64,000 bases of DNA from Clostridia bacterium (lineage in GTDB: Bacteria > Bacillota > Clostridia > Peptostreptococcales > Acidaminobacteraceae): contig JAFGVN010000098.1 in NCBI GenBank assembly GCA_016937975.1, positions 1 through 64,000 of the forward strand, written 5' to 3'. The notes under the pieces were generated by a model that was not told the DNA's origin, made no database searches, and saw only the letters and a program-made list of their open reading frames with translations. This document shows, piece by piece, positions 53,122-62,422 of the stretch. The position numbers were made by a program, and so were the translations under genes. Every line of letters begins with the position of its first letter. Within the stretch, counting starts at the first letter, position 1.

Positions 53122-53961
53122 TTAATTCAATTGTTTAAGAAAACTTTGGGTCTCCTTTAAAAAATTGTCGTAGATTATTTGTTCCTCTTTCACATCGTGA
53201 TCATTATTTTCTAAATAGGTTGCATTCCCAGCAAAATAAACACCAAAACCTTCATCTTCCTTTACCACTCTACATAAAATCATACCACCATCATTGTAAA
53301 CTTCGATTGGAACATTAAAGGCACTATTTTTAATAGCATAATCTACTGTGGAAGATGTCATACCTGTACCACAAGATTTTGTTATACCAACACCTCTCTC
53401 ATAGGTTCTAACATAAATTTTATGCTTTTCTATGATACGATATATATTAACATTAACACCTTCTTTAAAGGTTTTGTTCCCTAAAATACCCAGTTCACTT
53501 AAGTCTTCATCACTTATGGCATTATCCATCTCAATAACCACATGAGGATTTGAAACTGTATAGAAATTACCTTTTACATGAGCTTTCTCATTGAAGTCAA
53601 TAAGTTCATCTGATGAGAAATGATACACTGGTTTCAAGTAAATTTCAACACCGATCATGCCATAAAAATTCTTGAGATATCTTACTTCATAAGAGGCTTT
53701 TAAAGTTTCTATAGTTGCTGTTATTAAATTTTCTTGTTCCAAAATATGTCTTGCAAAGCATCTTAAACCATTACCACACATTTCAGGCTCACTACCATCT
53801 CTGTTGAAAATCCTCATCTTTCTCAAAGCCGTTTCTGAAGGTTCAACAAACAATACGCCATCTGTATGATTACCACATAATTCCTGAGTGAATAATCTAT
53901 AATCTACTTTTAAATCTTCAACAATAAAGAAAGTGTTCCCTGTACCATGCATTTTGATCAT
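53122..53961 (-). CDS. dapF: Diaminopimelate epimerase
   Basis: Converts LL- to meso-diaminopimelate for peptidoglycan and lysine synthesis. The two catalytic cysteines are present, C62 in PEMCGNGLRC and the second in KSCGTGMTSS. The two-fold pseudosymmetric domains are complete (279 residues, a few longer than usual with a helical tail IIYDNFLKETQSFLKQLN). The ATG has GAGGGC. Monocistronic, away from other lysine genes. Confidence 0.95.
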   Translation of the reverse strand: MIKMHGTGNTFFIVEDLKVDYRLFTQELCGNHTDGVLFVEPSETALRKMRIFNRDGSEPEMCGNGLRCFARHILEQENLITATIETLKASYEVRYLKNFYGMIGVEIYLKPVYHFSSDELIDFNEKAHVKGNFYTVSNPHVVIEMDNAISDEDLSELGILGNKTFKEGVNVNIYRIIEKHKIYVRTYERGVGITKSCGTGMTSSTVDYAIKNSAFNVPIEVYNDGGMILCRVVKEDEGFGVYFAGNATYLENNDHDVKEEQIIYDNFLKETQSFLKQLN

Positions 53962-54031
53962 ACTGCCCTCTTTTTCTTAATCAATGTGAATAATTTAGTT
54001 TTTCCAATGTTTCTTCCTTGGAAACAACAAA

Positions 54032-54071
54032 GTTGTTATAAGTATACAACGACTTGTATAAATATAACAAC
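54032..54071 (-). terminator. Long hairpin after the unknown membrane gene
   Basis: GTTGTTATA/TATAACAAC (9 bp) and inner TATACAA/TTGTATA (7 bp) with a 2x2 internal loop, starting at the base next to the stop codon. The tail TTTGTTGTTT is only partly U-rich, so termination is likely but not certain. Confidence 0.65.
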
Positions 54072-54629
54072 CTATTTTTTAAAAATATCTAGATATACAT
54101 CATTGCTAAGCATCTTCTGTACTTCAATTATACGTTCAATGACAGCATCATACTTTTGGGTTAATACTTCCCACTGTTCTTTGAAATCATTTAAGTGATC
54201 TGCCTTAGATTGTTCTTCCAATTGCTTGTACAAATAAACTACATGATGAAAATCTGATATCATTTCTTTACAATCATAAGTCAAGCGATCTCTTAAATCC
54301 GCCTTTTCAATAAAAAGGAACTGATTGTTCATACAGTTTTGTGAAATTTCATTGGATAAGATTGGAATTGCATCATGCATTAAAGCATTATGTCTTTTAA
54401 AATAGCTCAAACTATTTTCCCTATGATCATTCATTTTATTGAAAATATTGTGCTTCTCAAAAGCGATTCTCATACGGTGAAACCTATGATTATAGTGTAA
54501 AATCAATTGTGAAACGACTTGATATCGACTATTTTTGATTTCAACTTTAGTAATCCATAGGATCATCATCATCATGAGGACAACCACAATTGACAACCAA
54601 CCTAGTACAGGAAAAACAACCTGGTTCAC
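54072..54629 (-). CDS. Hypothetical membrane-anchored helical protein
   Basis: A 185-residue protein that I do not recognise. It has an N-terminal membrane helix (FPVLGWLSIVVVLMMMMILWIT, about 5-26), then an all-helical cytoplasmic part rich in His, Met and Lys with probable coiled coil (about 45-180). I start at GTG behind AAGGAGTC, ten bases after the response-regulator stop; the track start lies inside that gene. It is in the same operon as the two-component system and may be part of its signalling or output. Confidence 0.6.
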   Translation of the reverse strand: MNQVVFPVLGWLSIVVVLMMMMILWITKVEIKNSRYQVVSQLILHYNHRFHRMRIAFEKHNIFNKMNDHRENSLSYFKRHNALMHDAIPILSNEISQNCMNNQFLFIEKADLRDRLTYDCKEMISDFHHVVYLYKQLEEQSKADHLNDFKEQWEVLTQKYDAVIERIIEVQKMLSNDVYLDIFKK

Positions 54630-54639
54630 ATCCGACTCC

Positions 54640-55326
54640 TTATTTAACAAACCTATATCCAACACCCCATACGGTTTCAATAAACTTAGGGTGTGAAGAA
54701 TCCTCTTCTATTTTACTACGAATCTTCTGAATATGTACAGTCACAGTTGCAATATCACCGTAATTATCTGCACCCCATATTCTTGAAAATAATCGTTCTT
54801 TACTGAAAGCTACATTTGGATTTTGTGCCATAAAGGTCAGAAGTTCAAATTCCTTAGCTGTAAAAACAAGATTTTCACCTTTTAATCTTACTTCATGTGT
54901 TGTCAAATCAATTTCCAAATCACCTATTTCAATAGTACTTTCTTCAATACTTTTACCAACTAATCGATTATATTTCATCAGATTAGACTGTACTCTTGCA
55001 ACTAACTCTCCAGGACTAAAGGGCTTTGTAATGTAATCATCTGCACCTAACCCAAGGCCTCTGATTTTATCAACTTCCTTCGCCTTTGCTGATACAACAA
55101 GTACAGGAATATCCTTTTGTTCTCTGATTCTTTTGATAATCGAGAAACCTGAAACATTAGGTAACATCAAATCCACAATAACCAAAGAAAAGGTTTCATT
55201 TAATGCTCTTTCCAAACCTAGTTCCCCATCATTTTCAACCGTGACTTCAAAACCACTGGTTTCCAAATAATCTTTTTCAAGTTCTGCAATATGCTCTTCA
55301 TCTTCAATAACTAATATTCTAGGCAT
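54640..55326 (-). CDS. OmpR/PhoB-family response regulator
   Basis: A 228-residue transcriptional regulator. The receiver domain has E8-D9, phospho-acceptor D52 (LVIVDLMLP) and the Thr/Ser and Lys switch residues (VVSAKAKEVDK). The C-terminal winged helix has FSKERLFSRIWGADNYGDIATVTVHIQKIRSKIEED and WGVGYRF. I start at ATG behind AAGGAGAG; the track ORF begins 71 codons earlier inside the kinase gene. It overlaps the kinase end by eight bases. Confidence 0.95.
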   Translation of the reverse strand: MPRILVIEDEEHIAELEKDYLETSGFEVTVENDGELGLERALNETFSLVIVDLMLPNVSGFSIIKRIREQKDIPVLVVSAKAKEVDKIRGLGLGADDYITKPFSPGELVARVQSNLMKYNRLVGKSIEESTIEIGDLEIDLTTHEVRLKGENLVFTAKEFELLTFMAQNPNVAFSKERLFSRIWGADNYGDIATVTVHIQKIRSKIEEDSSHPKFIETVWGVGYRFVK

Positions 55327-56818
55327 TTTTTCTCTCCTTTTTTGATAATGTAAAGTAAATAATCGTTCCTTGATCCAATTCACTAGTAGCCCAGATTCGA
55401 CCACCATGTGCTTCAACAATTTGTTTCGAGATGGATAACCCCAAACCACTGGAACCGATGTCGGTATTTCTTGAGACATCACCCTTATAAAACCGATCAA
55501 ATATATGAGTAACCTTATCTTCTGGAATTCCTGAACCATTATCTGAAATTCTTACAAAGACTTCTTCCATTTCCTCGTATACCATTATTTCTATTGCTTT
55601 TGTCTCTTTATTCAAATGTTTGAGAGCATTACCAATAATATTATTAAACACTCTTCTCAATTGCTTTTGATCAATACACAATTGCAAATCTTCCAATGCT
55701 TGATACCTTGAAACCAGCTCTACACCATTTTCTCTCAATTCAATGCCAAATTCTTCGAATAATGTCTCAATATAGGTTTGAAAGTTGACTGCCTTGAAAT
55801 TAAAGGTTACTTTGTTCACATCAAGTTTGGAAAATAAAATTAAATCATTCACTAAACGGTTTAAATCCAAAGCCTTCTTGTAAATGATCTGCATATAGCG
55901 ATCATGTTTAGCAGGTGTATTGGCCACACCATCTAATATACCTTCAACATAACCAATAATCGATGCAATAGGGGTTTTCAAATCGTGTGATATGTTTGAA
56001 ATCAATTCTTTCCTATTGTCCTCATATTGATTGGCGAGCTCCTTGTTTTCCTTAAGCTGTAACCTCATCTTTTCAAAATCTTTAAAAGTTTCTTTGATTT
56101 CTCTATTGTAGTGATTCGTGTTTCCTATGGAATGTTCATAATCTCCTTTTCGAATATGATTTATACCTTCTTTCAACTTGTCCAAAGGTTCAACGATGTT
56201 TTTATAAACACGTTTCATAATAGAATGAGAAACACCAGCTCTAAAAATTTGTGAAATCAAGAAAATGGTCGCCAAGAAAATCAAGAAAGTTCTTCTCATC
56301 AAACTGCCATCTGTCTTAGGAATAAAAAAATATAATTCCAAATAAGTATCTGGCACATAATGATGTTCAATGATAAACATTTCTCTGTAACGATCCATAA
56401 ACAATTTAAAATTATAATCAACAATGTTCATATCAATTTTTTCAGAAGCATATATTGGCGTCTGTTCATGGTCCACAAGAAGCATACTTATCCCTGAAGC
56501 ACTTAAGTTAATATCCATTTTTCTATAGACTTCAATCATAAGCTTTTCCATTGGACTTTTAATATACAATTGAGCTAATTCTTCAGAAACCACATTGGTT
56601 TTTTCTGTAAAAAACTCATTGGTTCTATTATCTTGGGGTCTCAAAACTTGATAATCAAACAACGCAATCAACGCTACTACCACGACTACAGTTATTAATA
56701 CTGAAATTAAAACCATAAAAGAATTATATCTTTTATACTTTTGCTGAATGGTCTTTCTTTCATTAATATCGCGTTCAATTTCTTTATTAATGTATTTCTT
56801 TAATTCTCTTTTTGACAT
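55319..56818 (-). CDS. Membrane sensor histidine kinase
   Basis: A 499-residue HK with a charged N-terminal tail and two membrane helices (about 35-57 and 178-200). The sensor region between them spans about 120 residues, and a HAMP-like linker (NIVEPLDKLKEGINHIRKGDYEHSIGN) follows. The dimerisation domain has H278 in SNISHDLKTPIASIIGYVEG, and the catalytic domain has N, G1 (DNGSGIPEDKVTHIFDRF) and G2 (GLGLSISKQIVEAHGG). It pairs with the overlapping OmpR-type regulator. The stimulus is unknown; the sensor domain has no recognised motif. I start at ATG behind GAGGTG, two codons after the track start. Confidence 0.94.
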   Translation of the reverse strand: MSKRELKKYINKEIERDINERKTIQQKYKRYNSFMVLISVLITVVVVVALIALFDYQVLRPQDNRTNEFFTEKTNVVSEELAQLYIKSPMEKLMIEVYRKMDINLSASGISMLLVDHEQTPIYASEKIDMNIVDYNFKLFMDRYREMFIIEHHYVPDTYLELYFFIPKTDGSLMRRTFLIFLATIFLISQIFRAGVSHSIMKRVYKNIVEPLDKLKEGINHIRKGDYEHSIGNTNHYNREIKETFKDFEKMRLQLKENKELANQYEDNRKELISNISHDLKTPIASIIGYVEGILDGVANTPAKHDRYMQIIYKKALDLNRLVNDLILFSKLDVNKVTFNFKAVNFQTYIETLFEEFGIELRENGVELVSRYQALEDLQLCIDQKQLRRVFNNIIGNALKHLNKETKAIEIMVYEEMEEVFVRISDNGSGIPEDKVTHIFDRFYKGDVSRNTDIGSSGLGLSISKQIVEAHGGRIWATSELDQGTIIYFTLSKKERKNA

Positions 56819-56860
56819 AAACACCTCAATTCAAGATTTCTCTTTTCTCTTGAATTTATA

Positions 56861-57133
56861 TTATTCTGAAGCCAATACTCTAAAAGTTGTTAGATTTAAA
56901 TCCTCTATTTCCTCAATTTCCATGTTTATTACTTGAGAAAAATTATTACCCTTTTCAATACGGGACAACATTTGTGATAAAGCTTCCTTATTCCCACAAA
57001 TTATACCTTCTACAGCACCATCTGATAAATTTCTTACCCATCCAGTCAAATGTAATCGTTCCGCATTCACTTTAACAAAATATCTAAAGCCAACACCCTG
57101 TACTCGACCTGTTACTTTAAAATGATATCCCAT
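56861..57133 (-). CDS. acyP: Acylphosphatase
   Basis: A 90-residue enzyme that hydrolyses acyl phosphates. The substrate Arg17 (VQGVGFRYF) and catalytic Asn35 (GWVRNLSDG) are present, with the ferredoxin-like fold complete. It is often a housekeeping enzyme of uncertain purpose. It begins the unit leading to the two-component system, 42 bp upstream. Confidence 0.95.
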   Translation of the reverse strand: MGYHFKVTGRVQGVGFRYFVKVNAERLHLTGWVRNLSDGAVEGIICGNKEALSQMLSRIEKGNNFSQVINMEIEEIEDLNLTTFRVLASE

Positions 57134-57232
57134 AAATCCCTCTTTTCACTTCTAAGCCTATTATACCTTATGAAATTCTTATATGAGAAAAAAAGCCTAG
57201 AAATTTAAACTTTTCTAATATTTAAGGAAATG

Positions 57233-57257
57233 AAAAAGCCTAGAGTAAACTCTAGAC
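57233..57257 (-). terminator. Terminator overlapping the TraX-like stop codon
   Basis: CTAGAG-TTTA-CTCTAG core with an additional G-C pair, followed by CUUUUU on the minus strand. The stop codon (57252-57254) is inside the stem. Confidence 0.75.
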
Positions 57258-58292
57258 TAAAACTAAATTCATAATTACAGCTATCATGATGATTAAAACA
57301 ATATGCAATGGATAGAACCAGTACCCTATAAATTTATTTAATTTCACTTTGATAAAGAACCGTTCTAGGATCACAATGAATGGCAAAGACAATAGACTTC
57401 TCATTTGGAAAAATAAACCGTTTAATTTGTTTAATCCACCTTTATAATCCAGTAAAAATTGATATTGTTCTGTGAATTGACCACTTTCCAAATAACTCTT
57501 TTGAACACCAAACCAATGTAAGGAATTCGTATAAATTAAATTCACATAAGTCAAATAGAAACCGAAAAACTCTAACCCTATGTAACTGAAGATAATCAAC
57601 AAAGGTCTTCCTTTAAAACAATGGAATAATAAGACCATTAAAATACCATAAGTACCATAGGAAAAAGCAAAATCGTATACGACATTAAATTCAATACTAC
57701 CAATTGAAAACAAAGGATTTTGAGAAACTGCAGCTTCTTTTAATCCCATAACAACATCCATAACCTGGGGAAAGATAACAATTGCTAGTAAAATAGCCAA
57801 CCATACAAATCCCATTAGCTTTGGAACTATACCTTGTTTTTTAAAACCCTTCTTCATAGCTTCAAAAGCCATGATAGCAAAAACACCAAACAACAACATG
57901 AAAATAACATTGAAATGAAATGGATGTATTGTAAAATCTCTGTTAAAGACAACGTAAGGTATATGTGCAATACATGCAAATAAGAATAGCCTTGTCATAT
58001 ACTTTTTCAAGTTAGAGGTCTTAGAATAACCTAAAGCAACCTGGTATGCAAAGATTGGAAAAGCAATCCGTCCAATTGTTCTAAATAAAGTATAGTAATC
58101 ATATGTAATATGCATCCCTAAACCATTCAAGTGGTCAATAACCATATTTACAATTCCCATATGACCTAAATGATCTATGAACATCGTAATCATCGCAACA
58201 AGCTTCAGCATATCATTTCTTCTACTACTAATGAACTTATTCTCTCTACCAATTGGTTTGTTAATTATATTTTCACTTGTAATCTCACTCAT
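57252..58292 (-). CDS. TraX-family integral membrane protein
   Basis: A 346-residue membrane protein with about nine helices and the TraX pattern: DMLKLVAMITMFIDHLGHMG near the N-terminus, RTIGRIAFPIFAYQVALGY, then repeated hydrophobic helices and the end KLNKFIGYWFYPLHIVLIIMI. TraX acetylates pilin in F plasmid transfer, but clostridial chromosomal homologues are not linked to conjugation and probably acylate other surface substrates. I start at the ATG after AGGGGGTG, 13 codons after the track start. Confidence 0.85.
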   Translation of the reverse strand: MSEITSENIINKPIGRENKFISSRRNDMLKLVAMITMFIDHLGHMGIVNMVIDHLNGLGMHITYDYYTLFRTIGRIAFPIFAYQVALGYSKTSNLKKYMTRLFLFACIAHIPYVVFNRDFTIHPFHFNVIFMLLFGVFAIMAFEAMKKGFKKQGIVPKLMGFVWLAILLAIVIFPQVMDVVMGLKEAAVSQNPLFSIGSIEFNVVYDFAFSYGTYGILMVLLFHCFKGRPLLIIFSYIGLEFFGFYLTYVNLIYTNSLHWFGVQKSYLESGQFTEQYQFLLDYKGGLNKLNGLFFQMRSLLSLPFIVILERFFIKVKLNKFIGYWFYPLHIVLIIMIAVIMNLVLV

Positions 58293-58351
58293 AAAAACAC
58301 CCCCTGTAAACAGTTTAGAACAAAAAGTCACAGAGAGCCATTAAATTTTTC

Positions 58352-60223
58352 TTAATTTTCACTGAGCTCGTTTAAATAAGTCCAACGGTCATACAAATTT
58401 TGAAGCTTTTCTTCTTGAAGTTCCTTTTCCTTAATCAGCTTCTGTAATAAGGCATAATCACTTCCTGCACCTTCCATCTCTCCATCTATTTCCATTAAAC
58501 GCTGTTCTTCTTTTTCTATAGTTTCATCTATGGTTTCTAGTTCCAATCTTTCACCATAAGTTAATTTTGCCTTTTCCTTTTTCACTGTAACCGTTTCTTT
58601 AACCTCAACCACTTTTTCTTCTTCATAAAATCTATTTTGATTTTCTGTATAAGTTGTATAGTTACCAGGATGAATTTCTACTTTTCCCATACCTTTAAAA
58701 ACAAAGAGTTTATCACTAATTTTATCTAAGAAGTAACGATCATGGGATACTGCGATCACTGCTCCATTGAAAACTTCAATATAGTCCTCTAAAATGGACA
58801 AAGTACTGATATCCAAATCATTTGTTGGTTCATCCAGCAAAAGAATATTTGGTGCCTCCATTAGAATTTTCAGTAAATATAACCGTCTTCTTTCTCCACC
58901 GGATAATTTAGAAATTAAATTGTACTGAGAATCTTTGTCAAACATAAAGGTTTCTAGCATTTGACTGGCAGATAACCTCTCCCCACTTTGAGTTTCAATA
59001 TATTCACCTGAATCTTTGATATAATCAATTACACGGATGTCTTCATTAAATATTAAGTTTTCTTGTTTATAGTAGCCTATTTTTACCGTCTGACCTCTAT
59101 GAACAATACCGCTAGTAGGTTCTATATCGCCTGATATCAGCTTGAGAAAAGTTGATTTGCCAACGCCATTTGGACCGACAATACCAATACGGTCATTTCT
59201 TAACAAGACATATTCGAAATCCTTTAGCAAGATATCTTCATAAGACATCGATAAATTTTCCAATTCAATAACTTTTTTACCCAGACGAGTACCTGCCAAG
59301 TCAATTGACATTTCAGAAGCTTGATCTTCATTTAAAGCATCTTTAATGCTACTAAAGCGATTTACTCTATATTTTTGTTTTGTTGATCTTGCACGACAAC
59401 CTCTTTTAATCCAATCCAACTCATTCTTGTAAAGGGCTTCGAGTTTTCTTTTAGCTGATTCATCATCTATGATTTGCTGTGCCTTGGCTTCTAAGTAATA
59501 ACTATAATTTCCTTGAAAACTTCTTAGTTTTCCTTTTTCAAGTTCAAAAATTTTATGTGTAACACGATCTAAAAAGTAACGATCATGGGTGACCATGAGT
59601 AAAGCACCTTTTCTCTTTTTTAGAAAAGCTTCTAACCATGTAATACTATCATCATCAATATGGTTGGTAGGCTCATCTAAAATCAACAAATCTGCATCTA
59701 CGATTAAAGCCTCAGCCATGGAAACCCTTCTTTTCTGACCACCAGATAAGGTTTTTACCTTTGCATGAATATTCTTGATGCCCAAAGTATTCAAAATACC
59801 TTTTAACTCACTTTCGATACTCCAAACATCCATATGATCCATTTTTTCCATTATGTTTTGATATTGCTTTTGAATTTGACTGTTCTCTGGATCTTCAGTC
59901 ATTTTCAGAAGAATTTCTTCGTAATTTTTCAAAATCTCAAGTTTAGGCATCTTTGCTTTTAAAAGATTTTCTAAAACGGTTTCCTCTTCTTCCAACTTGG
60001 GATTTTGAGGTAAATATTTCACAACAATATTGCTTCGATATGTTATTTTTCCTTCATCTAGGGATACTTCATCTACTAAACATTTTAGTAAAGTTGATTT
60101 ACCAGTACCATTTACACCAATTAAGCCAATGCGCTCACCAGATTCAATGCCAAAGGTAATATGATCAAATAACAATCGATCTGTATATTGTTTTGATAAC
60201 TGCTCAGCTGATAATATATTCAT
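58352..60223 (-). CDS. ABC-F ATPase (Uup-like)
   Basis: A 623-residue soluble protein with two ABC domains: Walker A GVNGTGKSTLL and GPNGVGKSTFL, signature LSGGQKRRVSMAEAL and LSGGERRRLYLLKIL, and Walker B LLILDEPTNHID and ILLLDEPTNDLD. A linker lies between them, and a C-terminal charged coiled coil (about 550-623) is typical of Uup. It acts on ribosomes or DNA junctions; resistance is possible for some ABC-F proteins but is not indicated here. The ATG follows GAAGGAC, nine bases after the CapA-like gene. Confidence 0.93.
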   Translation of the reverse strand: MNILSAEQLSKQYTDRLLFDHITFGIESGERIGLIGVNGTGKSTLLKCLVDEVSLDEGKITYRSNIVVKYLPQNPKLEEEETVLENLLKAKMPKLEILKNYEEILLKMTEDPENSQIQKQYQNIMEKMDHMDVWSIESELKGILNTLGIKNIHAKVKTLSGGQKRRVSMAEALIVDADLLILDEPTNHIDDDSITWLEAFLKKRKGALLMVTHDRYFLDRVTHKIFELEKGKLRSFQGNYSYYLEAKAQQIIDDESAKRKLEALYKNELDWIKRGCRARSTKQKYRVNRFSSIKDALNEDQASEMSIDLAGTRLGKKVIELENLSMSYEDILLKDFEYVLLRNDRIGIVGPNGVGKSTFLKLISGDIEPTSGIVHRGQTVKIGYYKQENLIFNEDIRVIDYIKDSGEYIETQSGERLSASQMLETFMFDKDSQYNLISKLSGGERRRLYLLKILMEAPNILLLDEPTNDLDISTLSILEDYIEVFNGAVIAVSHDRYFLDKISDKLFVFKGMGKVEIHPGNYTTYTENQNRFYEEEKVVEVKETVTVKKEKAKLTYGERLELETIDETIEKEEQRLMEIDGEMEGAGSDYALLQKLIKEKELQEEKLQNLYDRWTYLNELSEN

Positions 60224-60232
60224 AATGTCCTT

Positions 60233-61525
60233 CTATTTTTCATAAATAATATACTCACCTTTTTCATTTAAATAAGGTGTTTGTTCCACTCTACTAGCAA
60301 TATGAGACAAAAAAGTATGCTCATATGTTTGCAATTCATAATATAGGTTATCATCAATAACCTTTTCTTCAAGAAGACGATCTCGATCAATCGTTTCTAA
60401 TATTGCCATTTCATGACCTGTACTATTCATTTCACTCATCACATAGGTTGGCATAACGGATACCGTTTTTACATAGGGAATGTTTAAAGCTTGTTGTTCA
60501 AACTCAAAATTAATATACATACCAATTGCTCTCGGATATGTTCTTTGTCCTGAAATAAAATTCCCTTGTGAATAAATAATAAATTTGTCTTTTTTATCCC
60601 CAGAGCTATCCACCATTTCCACATGTTCAAAGGGTTGAATCACATGGGGATGTGTCCCTAAAATAATATCTGCACCAGCAAACATCATTTTTTCTGCCAA
60701 ATTTCTTTGATGTCTGTTTTCTTCCAAATGATATTCAAGTCCCCAGTGCACTGCCACAAGTACAAAATCAACATTCAATGCTTTTGCTCTAGAAATATCC
60801 GACAGAATTTGATCTTCTTCCATCATATTTAAGGCATAGGGATGTTCTTCAGGCATAGGCCAACCATTCGTACTGAAACTATAAGATAATAGAGCAAAGG
60901 AAATATTATCTTTCTCAAAGGTTAAAATCTCTTGGCTTTCCTCTAGGCTTCTATTGGTGCCTGTTGCCATTATACCAAGGGCATCAAAGGTATCCAAAGT
61001 TCTTTCAATACCATAAAAACCTCTATCTAATGCATGATTATTGGCAGTGGTTACAATATCAAAACCCGCCTTTTTAAGACTCTCACCAAGATTGTCCGGA
61101 GAATTGAAAATCATATTTTTCCCAGAATACCTTTTATCTTCGCCTGCCATAACGGTTTCGAAATTTCCAATGGCAAAATCTTTCTCTTGTATTTTATCTG
61201 CTATATATTGAAATTGAGGATAAAAATCATATCCATCATCTCTTCTTGCTGCAGAATATTGTAAATCATGGGCCATAATATCCCCTACTGAAAACAAAGA
61301 GACATGATAGGTTTTCTCTATGGGATTTAAATTAATTCTCCCATCCAAAGGTCTCTTATCAGTCTTTGTAACATTTTGTATTGGGCCAGTTGAAGAAAAA
61401 CTTTCCCGCAGTAAAACTTGAGGATTTACATCTAAATTCTCAGATACTGCTAAATCTTCACTCATTAAAACAACACCGATCAATAAAAGAACGGTTAAGC
61501 AGCTGGCAACTAAAATCTTCTTCAT
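60233..61525 (-). CDS. CapA-like metallophosphoesterase-fold protein
   Basis: A 430-residue exported or membrane-anchored protein (N-terminal helix VASCLTVLLLIGVVLMS). A PGA_cap/CapA calcineurin-like domain follows: FSVGDIMAHD, NFETVM, TTANNHALDRG, VHWGLEYH and LGTHPHVIQPFE. In Bacillus CapA helps make poly-glutamate capsule, but no capBC genes are present, so the substrate is unknown. It starts one base after the ThiF gene stop. Confidence 0.88.
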   Translation of the reverse strand: MKKILVASCLTVLLLIGVVLMSEDLAVSENLDVNPQVLLRESFSSTGPIQNVTKTDKRPLDGRINLNPIEKTYHVSLFSVGDIMAHDLQYSAARRDDGYDFYPQFQYIADKIQEKDFAIGNFETVMAGEDKRYSGKNMIFNSPDNLGESLKKAGFDIVTTANNHALDRGFYGIERTLDTFDALGIMATGTNRSLEESQEILTFEKDNISFALLSYSFSTNGWPMPEEHPYALNMMEEDQILSDISRAKALNVDFVLVAVHWGLEYHLEENRHQRNLAEKMMFAGADIILGTHPHVIQPFEHVEMVDSSGDKKDKFIIYSQGNFISGQRTYPRAIGMYINFEFEQQALNIPYVKTVSVMPTYVMSEMNSTGHEMAILETIDRDRLLEEKVIDDNLYYELQTYEHTFLSHIASRVEQTPYLNEKGEYIIYEK

Positions 61526-61526
61526 C

Positions 61527-62324
61527 TTACACCTTCATTATAATTCTTAGAACCGCATTTGCTTGATGTGCTGCAGCTAAAGTAGCCCTTGGTGCCATTA
61601 ACCCCCATCCAGGTTTCGCTTCAGATACATCATCACCGATTAAGTAGAACTTTGAAGTAATTTTTTTTGTTGTAATGGTATTGCTGTCTTCATATCCTGC
61701 TAAACCTGATGCAGCTACAAGATACTTTTCAGGGAACTGTTCCAAGACTTCATTCACAAGCATAGCCTTATTCTCAGCCCCATCAAAAGCTTCAACAATA
61801 ATCTCAACATCCTTGAGTAAAGGATAAACATCTTCTTTTCTTATATAACAATCCACTGTTTCCACAATCACATAAGGATTTATATGCTTTAAAATATCCT
61901 TTAGAGCATCGGTTTTTTTCATACCAATATGTTCAATAAAATACTGTTGGCGATTCAAATTACTGGGTTCAACTACATCAAAATCTATAAGTTTTAAATG
62001 ATTGATTCCTAATCTTGACAGCATTATTGCTACATTCGAACCTAAGCCTCCTAATCCACAAATGGCTACAGAAACTTTTTTTACAGCTTCGTGAACCCCA
62101 GGTGTATGACGCGATACCAAGGCTTCTTCTAGCACTTCCTCACTAGGAATCATCCCTTTTGTGATCAAAAATACGCGATCACCTTCCTCAAGGATGACAT
62201 CTTCTTTAATAGGATAACCATTGTATACCCAAATGTCAGCATCTGGTTGATAAGTATTCACTAAAGTAATTATGGAAAAGTCTTTTTCAATTTCTATCTC
62301 TTTTTCATTTAATTTAATTTTCAC
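61527..62324 (-). CDS. ThiF-family adenylyltransferase with N-terminal ThiS-like domain
   Basis: A 265-residue two-domain protein. Residues 1-62 are a ubiquitin-like ThiS/MoaD fold (KIKLNEKEIEIEKDFSIITLVNTYQPDADIWVYNGYPI) ending without the Gly-Gly tail. Residues about 80-265 are an E1-type adenylation domain with ICGLGGLGSNVAIMLSRLGI, DFDVVEPSNLNRQQY and a conserved Asp in the switch. This layout is the ThiF family-2 form of Clostridia. No thiS, thiG or thiH is nearby. I start at GTG behind GGAGGTG, seven codons inside the track ORF. Confidence 0.82.
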   Translation of the reverse strand: MKIKLNEKEIEIEKDFSIITLVNTYQPDADIWVYNGYPIKEDVILEEGDRVFLITKGMIPSEEVLEEALVSRHTPGVHEAVKKVSVAICGLGGLGSNVAIMLSRLGINHLKLIDFDVVEPSNLNRQQYFIEHIGMKKTDALKDILKHINPYVIVETVDCYIRKEDVYPLLKDVEIIVEAFDGAENKAMLVNEVLEQFPEKYLVAASGLAGYEDSNTITTKKITSKFYLIGDDVSEAKPGWGLMAPRATLAAAHQANAVLRIIMKV

Positions 62325-62396
62325 TTTTTCACCTCCACACAAGTGTACTACAATTCCTTAGATTTCACAATGAATCCAAAGGATTCCCACAGGCGA

Positions 62397-62422
62397 AAAA
62401 AAGAAGTGAGATTACTCACTTC
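62397..62422 (-). terminator. Terminator with the HD-GYP stop codon in its loop
   Basis: GAAGTGAG-TAAT-CTCACTTC followed by U7 on the minus strand. The stop codon (62412-62414) forms the loop. Confidence 0.92.

Noticed and set aside
55327-55539. 71-residue N-terminal extension of the response regulator
   Set aside because: It lies entirely within the kinase gene in another frame; the receiver domain begins at the internal ATG with a strong ribosome site.
57191-57244. Direct repeat AAAAAGCCTAGA on both sides of a short spacer
   Set aside because: One copy is part of the terminator stem and the other is most likely chance or a decayed terminator; no further copies seen.
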